In this document: positions 26,502 to 33,763 of the stretch, in pieces | Layout: each line of letters starts with the position of its first letter | Numbering within the stretch: the stretch's first letter is position 1 | NCBI GenBank assembly: GCA_003225295.1 | Contig: QHYZ01000063.1 | Span: 1-64,000, forward strand | Direction of reading: 5' to 3' | Length of the DNA: 64,000 bases | Origin: Acidobacteriota bacterium | GTDB taxonomy: Bacteria; Acidobacteriota; Terriglobia; Acidiferrales; UBA7541 | Made by a program: the position numbers and the translations under genes | The notes under the pieces: model-generated | What the model was told of the DNA's origin: nothing | Seen by the model: only the letters and a program-made list of their open reading frames with translations | Databases searched by the model: none

Positions 26502-26972
26502 GTGCATACGGACGCAGAAAAGAATCAAGAGCAATATCTCGTCATGCTCAAGACAGCAATGGAAGAAGCGCGCCTCGGGCTTGGCGAGGGAGGAATTCCC
26601 ATCGGTGCGGCGCTATTCGAGGGCAATGGAAAACTGCTGGGAAGGGGTCACAACCGCAGAGTGCAGGAAGGAGATCCTTCGGCGCACGGTGAAACGGATG
26701 CGTTTCGAAAGGCGGGCCGGCAGCGGAGTTACCGCGACAAAATCATGGTGACGACCCTGGCGCCGTGCTGGTATTGCAGCGGCTTGATCCGCCAGTTCGG
26801 GATTGGCACCGTAGTCGTGGGGGAATCCGTGAACTTCCGCGGCGGGATCGATTGGCTGGTCGAAAACGGAATCGCGGTCATCGATCTGCACTCCAAGGAA
26901 TGTGCGCAAATACTTACGAAATACATTGCGGACCATCCTGAGATTTGGAACGAAGATATTGGTGAGGGCTGA
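26502..26972 (+). CDS. cytosine deaminase of the yeast FCY1 type
   Basis: 156 aa from GTG 26502 with GGAGG about five bases upstream. The deaminase zinc motif is HGETDAF (His, catalytic Glu) and TLAPCWYCSGLI (two Cys). Beyond the motif, the protein resembles yeast-type cytosine deaminase rather than tRNA or guanine deaminases: GEGGIPIGAAL near the start, VVVGESVNFRG, and the ending HPEIWNEDIGEG. It probably converts cytosine to uracil, or a similar base. Neighbours are a membrane protein upstream and an acyl-CoA ligase nine bases downstream. Confidence 0.85.
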   Translation: MHTDAEKNQEQYLVMLKTAMEEARLGLGEGGIPIGAALFEGNGKLLGRGHNRRVQEGDPSAHGETDAFRKAGRQRSYRDKIMVTTLAPCWYCSGLIRQFGIGTVVVGESVNFRGGIDWLVENGIAVIDLHSKECAQILTKYIADHPEIWNEDIGEG

Positions 26973-26981
26973 AGGCCCAGT

Positions 26982-28562
26982 GTGGTGCCGTCAGAACAGT
27001 CTATGTACGGGGAATTGCCTGAATATTTCAACGTGGCGGCTCATTTTCTGGAAGCGCCGGCAGCGTCGCACCCTGAGCGCCTGGCCATCGTTGGCGAGCC
27101 AGCTGAGGTAACCTGCGCCGAACTGGCAGCGCTTGCCAATCGCACGGGGAACGCGCTGCGTGGCCAGGGCATTTCTCGAGGCGATCGTGTTCTGATCGTG
27201 CTGCCGGATTCGGCGGAGTTTGTGGCCGCCTTTTTCGGTGCGGCCAAAATCGGCGCCGTGGCTGTGCCCGTGAATCCCTTCGCGCGATCCTCCGACTATA
27301 TTCATTACCTCGAGAATAGCCAGCCGCGAGCGGCGATTGTTCATTCTGAGGCGCTCGCGGAGTTTTTGCCGGCATCCAGCGTGCGCCCACAAATGCCGAT
27401 TGTCGTCGTCGGCAAGGAAAAAATCGACCTGCATCATGTGGCCGGCGCAAAGTGGAGCACGTGGACAGCGGCGGCGAGCGAACACCTAACGGCGGCAAAC
27501 ACTTCGCCTCACGATCCGGCATTCATGCTCTACACCTCAGGAAGCGGTGGCAGGCCAAAAGCGGCAGTGCATGGTCATGCGGACATGTTGGTCAGCAGCC
27601 GGAATTATGCGCATGCCGTGCTTGGGCTGTGCGCCGACGACCTGACGTTTTCCGTGTCGAAACTGTTCTTCGCTTACGGCCTCGGAAACGGGATGTATTT
27701 CCCGCTTTCGGTGGGCGCACGGATGGTGTTGAACCCAGAGCGAACCAATGTCGCGCATGTGATCGAAATGGTAGCGCGGTACCAGCCGACCGTTTTCTTC
27801 GCGGTGCCGACCTTTTATGCAGCGGTCCTGCGGGAATCGAAGCGGCCGGGCCTCCGCGTGGATTTTTCTTCGGTGCGCCAGTGCGTGTCGGCCGGTGAAA
27901 CGTTGCCCGCTGAAATCTTCAACGCGCGGAAGCGGCAATTCGGAATCGCCATCCTCGACGGAATTGGTTCGACAGAGATGCTGCACATTTTCATTTCCAG
28001 CCGTCCGGGAGAATGCAAGCCAGGCAGTTGCGGCGTTCCCGTGCCGGGTTACGACGCGAAGATCGTGGATGACATCGGAGAATCGGTGCGGGAGGGCGAA
28101 ATCGGCAATCTCTGGGTACGCGGGGCTAGTGCGTTTGCGGAGTACTGGCAGATTCCCGAATTGACGGCGCGCACGAAACGCGGGGATTGGGTTGTGACCG
28201 GCGACAAATTCTTTTCTGATTCGGACGGTTACTACCACTACTGCGGGCGTGCGGACGACATGCTGAAAGTGGCGGGAATGTGGGTTTCGCCGATGGAAGT
28301 GGAGAATGCTCTGTTGGGGCACCCGCTGATCGTGGAATCCGCGGTCGTCGGTGAGATGGATGCACGCGGTCTGATGTACTCGGTGGCGCACGTGGTGCTG
28401 CGCCCAGAGTGCGAAGGATCGGGAAAGCTAGCGGCGGAAATTTGTGAGCACGTCAAGGCGCGGCTGGTGTCGTACAAAGTACCGCGTGAGGTGCGGTTCT
28501 GCCGGGAGCTGCCGAAGACCGTGACGGGAAAAATTCAGCGCTTCAAACTGCGCGGTACGTGA
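26982..28562 (+). CDS. benzoate-CoA ligase family acyl-CoA synthetase
   Basis: 526 aa; start could instead be ATG 27003. AMP-forming ligase motifs appear in order: YTSGSGGRPKAAVHGH (P-loop type), GIGSTEMLHIF, the adenine loop GDWVVTGDKF, and the catalytic Lys in PKTVTGKIQRF. The layout (PVNPFARSSDYIHYLENS, FSVSKLFFAYGLGNGMYFP) is characteristic of the benzoate-CoA ligase family, suggesting an aromatic acid substrate. No degradation genes surround it, so substrate is unproven. It is convergent with the nicotinamide phosphoribosyltransferase gene. Confidence 0.85.
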   Translation: MVPSEQSMYGELPEYFNVAAHFLEAPAASHPERLAIVGEPAEVTCAELAALANRTGNALRGQGISRGDRVLIVLPDSAEFVAAFFGAAKIGAVAVPVNPFARSSDYIHYLENSQPRAAIVHSEALAEFLPASSVRPQMPIVVVGKEKIDLHHVAGAKWSTWTAAASEHLTAANTSPHDPAFMLYTSGSGGRPKAAVHGHADMLVSSRNYAHAVLGLCADDLTFSVSKLFFAYGLGNGMYFPLSVGARMVLNPERTNVAHVIEMVARYQPTVFFAVPTFYAAVLRESKRPGLRVDFSSVRQCVSAGETLPAEIFNARKRQFGIAILDGIGSTEMLHIFISSRPGECKPGSCGVPVPGYDAKIVDDIGESVREGEIGNLWVRGASAFAEYWQIPELTARTKRGDWVVTGDKFFSDSDGYYHYCGRADDMLKVAGMWVSPMEVENALLGHPLIVESAVVGEMDARGLMYSVAHVVLRPECEGSGKLAAEICEHVKARLVSYKVPREVRFCRELPKTVTGKIQRFKLRGT

Positions 28563-28568
28563 GCGAAA

Positions 28569-28592
28569 ACGGGCGGGCCAAGGCCCGCCCGT
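28569..28592. terminator. GC-rich perfect palindrome between convergent genes
   Basis: An 11-bp perfect stem (ACGGGCGGGCC and its complement) with a two-base AA loop, immediately after the ligase stop and 21 bases from the end of the oppositely oriented gene. It lacks a U-tract on either strand, so it may act with Rho, as an mRNA-end stabiliser, or be a REP-like element. Confidence 0.55.
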
Positions 28593-28612
28593 ACACATTA
28601 CCCTGCGAGCCA

Positions 28613-30055
28613 TCAGTCGGAATCATTGTAGGTGTCGTAGGAAGCAGCGATGGCGCGAACTTCCGCGAGAGTTTGATCGCGCAGGAGTTTGCCGTCTTCG
28701 AGAATGGTTTCGAGGACGTTGTTGGACGGGATCGGAGCGCCGTCAACGACTTCGACGGTAGCGAAATCCTTTTCGTTTTGAATGAGGTTGAAGCGGCCTC
28801 CCCTGCTGGCTTTCGACGGATCGGTTTTCGGGTTCTTGTAAACGTTGTGCCATTGGCCCTTGCGGTCGATGGCGGAACACTTTAGTGCGAATTTCAGCGT
28901 GTCACGGTTGACTTGTTGCAGCAGAGCGCCGCCCATGCCGTAGCTCCAGATGTCCTGCGACCAGCCCTTGCGCGTGAGTTGCGTGGTAATGTTTTGGATG
29001 GTGTAGAAGTTGACGCCGTCGCCCTGGATGAAGCGCACGCACGGAACGGTGGTTTTCCAGCCTTTGCGGTTTACTTCGTAGCCGAATTTTTCGCTGACAA
29101 TTTTGAAGAGCTCCTCGAGGACGGTCACCGCTTCGCCGGAATCAGGGCGAATCACCAGCGTGCCTTTCCTTTGCATGACTTTGTCGCGCAGCGCGCCGCC
29201 CCAGAGGTTGCGGACGGCATTGTAGATGTCGTAGGAATCGCTGACGCACGCCACGACTCCTTGGGGACAGTTTGCGAGGATGTTGGCGTAAGCGTCGAGC
29301 TCATGCGCTTCGCCCCACGCGGTGATGGTGGAATGCTCGGAAGCAGGGATGCTGTAGGCGGCACAGTCGAGCGGATTCTGAGCGCCGAGATCGGCGGAAT
29401 AAAACTGATTGAGAATCTGTACGGCGGCAAGCGTGTCGGTGCCGAGAAAATTGAGCAGATGCGCGGCGCCGCCAATGGCGGCAGATTCCTTGGACGAGAC
29501 GCCGCGGAATCCGAAGTCGTGGAGCTTGAAGGGAAGAAGCGAGAGATCGCCGGTGCGGGCGAGGGCTTTGCCGATCACCTGTTTGATCGCACGGGAGAGC
29601 GTGGCGACAGTGATGGGATACCAGACTTGCAGGAGAACAGTTTCGGCCCAGTTGGTCAGCCAGTAAAACTCCGGGTCGGTGTTCTCTATGGTTATGAGAG
29701 CGTTGTGGCTTTTGACTACCGTGCCTTCCTTGACGGCGCGGATGCGGAGAGGCAATCGCCCGCCGTGCTTCGCGTAGAGAGATTTGAAGCCCGCGTAATT
29801 GAAAGTTTTCGTGTGGCCGGAGAAATGCGCGTGGGCGATACGGCGGGCTTCTTCGACATCGTCGAGGGTGAATACGTGGCCGGCGAAATTGGACTTGATG
29901 ATGTATTGCAGCATGGCCAACATGGTCTGGTCGAACATGCCCCCGCGGGATTCGACATAGGAATAGATGTGGCGAGTGTCCGGGGGATATTGCCACCAGT
30001 GGGTGAGCTTGTAGGAGTCCGTGTTGAGGATGGGATTCAGGCGAAGCGACTGCAT
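28613..30055 (-). CDS. nadV: nicotinamide phosphoribosyltransferase (NadV/NAMPT type)
   Basis: About 480 aa from the ATG at 30055 with AAGGAG upstream; a longer frame to 30175 has no such signal. The length and motifs are those of NAMPT: NTDSYKLTHW at the start, GFRGVSSKESAAIGG, SIPASEHSTITAWG, VSDSYDIYNAV and the phosphate-binding RPDSGE. It makes nicotinamide mononucleotide from nicotinamide and PRPP, giving a one-step NAD salvage route that avoids deamidation. No nadM or repressor gene is adjacent. Confidence 0.92.
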   Translation of the reverse strand: MQSLRLNPILNTDSYKLTHWWQYPPDTRHIYSYVESRGGMFDQTMLAMLQYIIKSNFAGHVFTLDDVEEARRIAHAHFSGHTKTFNYAGFKSLYAKHGGRLPLRIRAVKEGTVVKSHNALITIENTDPEFYWLTNWAETVLLQVWYPITVATLSRAIKQVIGKALARTGDLSLLPFKLHDFGFRGVSSKESAAIGGAAHLLNFLGTDTLAAVQILNQFYSADLGAQNPLDCAAYSIPASEHSTITAWGEAHELDAYANILANCPQGVVACVSDSYDIYNAVRNLWGGALRDKVMQRKGTLVIRPDSGEAVTVLEELFKIVSEKFGYEVNRKGWKTTVPCVRFIQGDGVNFYTIQNITTQLTRKGWSQDIWSYGMGGALLQQVNRDTLKFALKCSAIDRKGQWHNVYKNPKTDPSKASRGGRFNLIQNEKDFATVEVVDGAPIPSNNVLETILEDGKLLRDQTLAEVRAIAASYDTYNDSD

Positions 30056-30301
30056 GGGGCTCCTTGCGGTTGCACAGGCGGATGGGTTGGGGGCCGCAAG
30101 CCACTTGCGACATTCAGCATAGCAAAAGCGGGTGACGACTGGTCTAATCGCCGCTCTTCCCGTCACCGACCGCAATGCTGGTAGGCGCTAAGCCGATCGA
30201 CCTCGCAACTTTCCTCACCATGGCCTGAGCGGTCTTCACCGATCGCCGCCATGGTGTCCTGGCTGCCCGCATGGCGGGCGGCGGGTCGCGATCTACTGTG
30301 G

Positions 30302-30760
30302 TTAAGAGTTCCAGGTGACGCGGGACAACTGTTTCTTGCGGGATTCCCACTGAGCGCCGGAGAGCACGCGCGGGGCTACGTCGATCAGGCGGGGCGTGAG
30401 TTTGAAGACGCCAGCGGCGGTCCATGGTCGGCCGTCGCGCGTACGATACTCGCGGACGTTTAGGGCGTCCGCCATGCTCGTGAAAGAGACGTCCTGGACG
30501 ATCATTTCCGCGAGGAACTTGAGAGTTTGCATTTCCAAGGGATCGTCTTCTAGATGGCGGCAGTCGGAGGCAATGCGAAGGCCGAACGGGATTTCCTCAG
30601 AGGCGCTGGGAGCTTCCTGCTCTTCAGGCGTGGCGGAAGTTTCCACTTCGCGTTCCCATTCCAGGGCGACCAGGCTCCAACCCGCATCGTGCATCTTCGA
30701 CAGGTAAACGGAAGTCGGCAAGATGCTGACTTTCTCTCGCATACGATCGATCTTTTTCAC
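30302..30760 (-). CDS. hypothetical protein with recombinase-like helix-turn-helix tail
   Basis: 152 aa from a GTG at 30760 with a clear AAGGAGG box upstream. The N-terminal half is acidic; the C-terminal part (residues about 85-140), with ADALNVREYRTRDG and RPWTAAGVFKLTPRLIDV, looks like the winged-helix part of large serine recombinases, but no catalytic serine domain is present. It may be a stand-alone DNA-binding protein or a domesticated fragment. It stands 246 bases upstream of the nadV start on the same strand. Confidence 0.65.
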   Translation of the reverse strand: MKKIDRMREKVSILPTSVYLSKMHDAGWSLVALEWEREVETSATPEEQEAPSASEEIPFGLRIASDCRHLEDDPLEMQTLKFLAEMIVQDVSFTSMADALNVREYRTRDGRPWTAAGVFKLTPRLIDVAPRVLSGAQWESRKKQLSRVTWNS

Positions 30761-31023
30761 GGAAGCCTCCTTGAGGGGGCGTTTTTTAGATGCGGCGGAC
30801 GAACTTTCCCGCAGAGCATCAAGGCAATCTTGATGCCGCAGGCGGAAAAGGCGGAAGCCATAGAATCAAAAAGACTTCTGGCAAGAACCAAGGGACTCTG
30901 CGGGTTTGCCTGCGTCCGTTGGCGGGATGAGACTGTCGCGTTGCCGGACACCCTACTAAGTGGCAGAGAAAGACCCCGGCCGCTAATCAGGTAGAATCGC
31001 ATCTCAGATTTCCTGGGGAGGAG

Positions 31024-31470
31024 ATGATGCCGAAAAAACCGACTATCGATGATGCCAGGTTGATACTCGAGCTTTACGACCTGAGGCGCGAGCCGGAGCT
31101 TCGGAAGGCCAGGCAATGGTGGCTGATCACGTTCTGGCCCAAGAATGCGGATGATTTCGTGAAAGTGGCAACGACCATGGGGTCAGAAGAGAACAACTGG
31201 CTGAGACAGGTGGGCAGCTACTGGGGAATTGCCGTGTCATTTGTTCTGAATGGGGTGGTGAGTGAAAAGCTTTTCTTTCAGCTGTCCTTTTGCGGAGAAC
31301 TATACTTTATCTTTGCCAAGGTGCGGCCCTTCCTCCCAGAAATTCGCGAGAAGATGAAGAATCCCGATCTGTTTCTCACGATGGAAAAGGCCATTCTGGG
31401 ATCGAAGATGGCGAGAGCGCAATTTGAAAAAGTTGAGGCGCGTGTGGCGGCGATGCGGGAGCAGCGATGA
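31024..31470 (+). CDS. hypothetical soluble protein
   Basis: 148 aa; ATG 31024 or the adjacent ATG 31027, with GGGGAGG upstream. It is helical, with many Trp and Lys residues (ARQWWLITFWPKNADD) and a hydrophobic stretch near residues 68-100 around VSFVLNGVVSEKLFF, possibly a membrane-associated hairpin. No family recognised. It overlaps the start of the peptidase gene by four bases, so the two are coupled. Confidence 0.65.
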   Translation: MMPKKPTIDDARLILELYDLRREPELRKARQWWLITFWPKNADDFVKVATTMGSEENNWLRQVGSYWGIAVSFVLNGVVSEKLFFQLSFCGELYFIFAKVRPFLPEIREKMKNPDLFLTMEKAILGSKMARAQFEKVEARVAAMREQR

Positions 31471-32399
31471 GCTCGCAAGGCAGAACGATAGTCCGAAAGC
31501 AGGGGATGTTCTTCGCCCTGGCGTGTCTGGCCGCCGCCGCGTTGCTTCCACCCGGAGCCATGGCGAAAGGGGCCGGCACTTGCACTGCGGGAACAACATT
31601 GCGATTGAGCGCGCCCGAATCAAGCCAGGGAAGTTTGCTGCTGATAGAGGTGAAAAGTGCGAAGCCCTTGTCGGAAGTGCAAGGAGATTGGGGCGGGCGG
31701 AGCGTCCCGTTCTGGAGGGAGGTTGCAAGTGAAACCCGGCGAAAAGGTTTGCTGGGAGTTGACCTCGAAAAGGCGCCCGGCGCATACGCGTTGAAGGTCA
31801 CCGGGCAAACGACGCGCGGGGAGAAAATGAGCTGTAGCGCGACGGTGACCGTGAGGAAAGGCCGGTTCGCGACGGAAAAATTGCAGGTGGGGAAACAGTT
31901 CGTGGAGCCCAGCCCGGAACAAATCAAGCGCGCGGACGAAGAGCGGCAAAAGTTGCGCGATATTTTTGACCGCGTGACGCCGGAGCGTTTATGGGACGGA
32001 AAGTTTCGAATGCCGCTGGATGGTGTGACCACGGGCTCGAATTTTGGGAGGCGGCGAATTCTGAATGGGAATCCCGGGACACCACATGGCGGGGTGGATT
32101 TGCCCGGGACCACCGGAACCCCCGTGCACGCCGCGCAGCGCGGGAAGGTGGCGCTGGCAGAGGAATTGTTCTTCTCCGGAAATACCGTGGTATTGGATCA
32201 TGGTCTGGGAATTTACACCTTCTATGGGCACCTCTCGGAGATCGACGCGAAGGTGGGAGACACTTTGGAAGCTGGCGCCGCCCTGGGTAAAGTCGGAGCG
32301 ACCGGGCGCGTCACCGGGCCGCACCTGCACTGGGGACTCACGGTGGAAAGAGCGCGGGTGAACCCGCTGCATATTGTGAAGTTGCTAGAGAACGAATGA
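31467..32399 (+). CDS. secreted M23-family (LytM-type) peptidase
   Basis: 310 aa. A signal peptide (residues about 15-35) is followed by a beta-rich M23 N-terminal domain and then the lysostaphin-type peptidase core: NFGRRRILNG, HGGVDLPG (zinc His and Asp), FYGHLSEID and GPHLHWGL (catalytic and zinc His). All the metal ligands are present, so it should be active on peptidoglycan cross-bridges or stem peptides. It overlaps the small upstream gene by four bases; the combined function is unknown. Confidence 0.88.
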   Translation: MSSQGRTIVRKQGMFFALACLAAAALLPPGAMAKGAGTCTAGTTLRLSAPESSQGSLLLIEVKSAKPLSEVQGDWGGRSVPFWREVASETRRKGLLGVDLEKAPGAYALKVTGQTTRGEKMSCSATVTVRKGRFATEKLQVGKQFVEPSPEQIKRADEERQKLRDIFDRVTPERLWDGKFRMPLDGVTTGSNFGRRRILNGNPGTPHGGVDLPGTTGTPVHAAQRGKVALAEELFFSGNTVVLDHGLGIYTFYGHLSEIDAKVGDTLEAGAALGKVGATGRVTGPHLHWGLTVERARVNPLHIVKLLENE

Positions 32400-33306
32400 G
32401 CGTTTGAATGTCCAGGATTTCGAAGGCCGGCCGTGATGGGGAGGAGATCACTGTTGAGCCACCCGTGGGAGAGGACCAGCGCGGCGATGAGCAACATGCT
32501 CCGATGTGAGTTGCCCGCAGAAACGGCGCTCCGCTCCTGCCTTCTGAAGTGCGAGCCCGAGCAGCGGCTCAACCTGTTCGACCTAGATGCTGTGATCAGC
32601 GCGGACCAGGCCTGTGACATGTGATGACCGCCCCGGAATGAATACAGTTTGTGCGCCCATGACAACTTTGGTTTGCGATTCGGATTGTATCGTCACAGGA
32701 GTCGTGGTGCGCTTGTAGACTTCCTCCGTCTTCCAGTAGCTTGCGCTTGATGTCCCATCTGTTGGACTCGGTGAGGAGCGCGTTTCTCACGTATTTCCAC
32801 AATGTGGGCGCACCAAGCAGGCTTCCCAGCACGGGAAGACAAAGCCCCATTGAACGATAGGCCAGTGAGAGACACTGCATAAAGCGAGCCCCCTCGGGCC
32901 CTAGCTGCGGCCGGCATCTATGAGGAAGAGGTCCCCCGGGGCGAGCCGCCAAGTTGCCGAGAATGTTGCGTTTCGGACGAGGTAGGGGGTAGGTGTGGCG
33001 GCGGAATCGAGATTGTTACCGGGCCTGGTAGCAAGCAAGTGTGGGAAGATGGGCGAGGTACGGGGAGGTAGGGGAGGTACGAGGGTACTGTTATAGGGCT
33101 TCCTCTTGTGGTACCGTTCCGCCATTGTTTTTGAAGTTGTAAATAGGCAGTCTTGGGGTGTGTGGGCAAGGTTAGTGCTAGTCACTTCTATTTTGTCATT
33201 CTGTCTTTTTAGCACCCTGCTGACACGACTCGGTAAGAGTAGACGTGTGGGTTGAAGTTGGCCAAACGTCGTGGATTCATAAATCAGATTTGAGGTCGAA
33301 GCCGAA
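32400..33306 (+). other. long intergenic region, partly purine-rich repeats
   Basis: 907 bases with no gene I can defend; small open frames on both strands lack start signals. The second half (about 32950-33240) is more AT-rich in part and holds a G-rich repetitive stretch listed separately. It could be an acquired or decayed segment. Confidence 0.45.
33041..33085 (+). repeat. G-rich run with GGTA repeats, possible quadruplex
   Basis: Successive runs of three to four G are separated by short spacers (GAGGTA, AGGTA, AGGTACGA). Related GAGGTA words also occur near 32980. On the plus strand this could form a G-quadruplex; no gene overlaps it. Confidence 0.5.
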
Positions 33307-33684
33307 ATGTCCCTGCTTCACTTTCGTTGCAAAGAACGTCGTCGTACCCTGCGGGTAGCACTGACCGTGCCGTTGACCGTCCACGGAAAGACGGACGCTG
33401 GCGAGAAGTTCTCCGCGCAGACCCATTCGCAGGCGGTGAACCGGCACGGGGCGTTGTTTCAGCTTGAAGAGATCGTGTTGGTGGGACAAACGCTGATCCT
33501 GATGAATGATCACTCCGCGCAGTCCATGGAGTCCCGTGTCGTCTCGATCCATCGGGCTCGCGACGGCAAGCAGTATATCGGGGTGGAGTTCATCTCGCCG
33601 GAAATAAACTTTTGGCACATGCAGTTCCCGATTCCAGGCTCCAAACCGCTGCGTCGAATCGTTCCCACCAAAATCTCCGCGTAA
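33307..33684 (+). CDS. PilZ-domain-like protein with degenerate motif
   Basis: 125 aa. The beta-barrel layout of PilZ is recognisable: RCKERRRTLRVALTVPLTV, then QAVNRHGALFQL, MESRVVSIHRA and QYIGVEFISP. The N-terminal Arg run is present, but the (D/N)xSxxG motif is reduced to VNRHG, so c-di-GMP binding may be weak or lost. It is convergent with the decayed permease gene. Confidence 0.7.
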   Translation: MSLLHFRCKERRRTLRVALTVPLTVHGKTDAGEKFSAQTHSQAVNRHGALFQLEEIVLVGQTLILMNDHSAQSMESRVVSIHRARDGKQYIGVEFISPEINFWHMQFPIPGSKPLRRIVPTKISA

Positions 33685-33763
33685 ACCGGAGCGCGGCATT
33701 CCCGCTCCTCGGGTCAATTCCTCTTTGCGCTCAGCCCATACCTCTTTTCAGCCTATCCCATAC

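Noticed and set aside
28913-30184. 423-residue plus-strand open frame
   Set aside because: It lies antisense to the well-supported nadV gene and its composition is the usual reverse-shadow of a GC-rich gene.
32901-33215. 104-residue minus-strand frame across the G-rich repeat
   Set aside because: It reads through low-complexity repeat as Pro/Arg-rich sequence and has no start signal.
22447-33306. possible CRISPR or phage island in the less dense part of the window
   Set aside because: No regularly spaced direct repeats, integrase or structural phage genes could be found.
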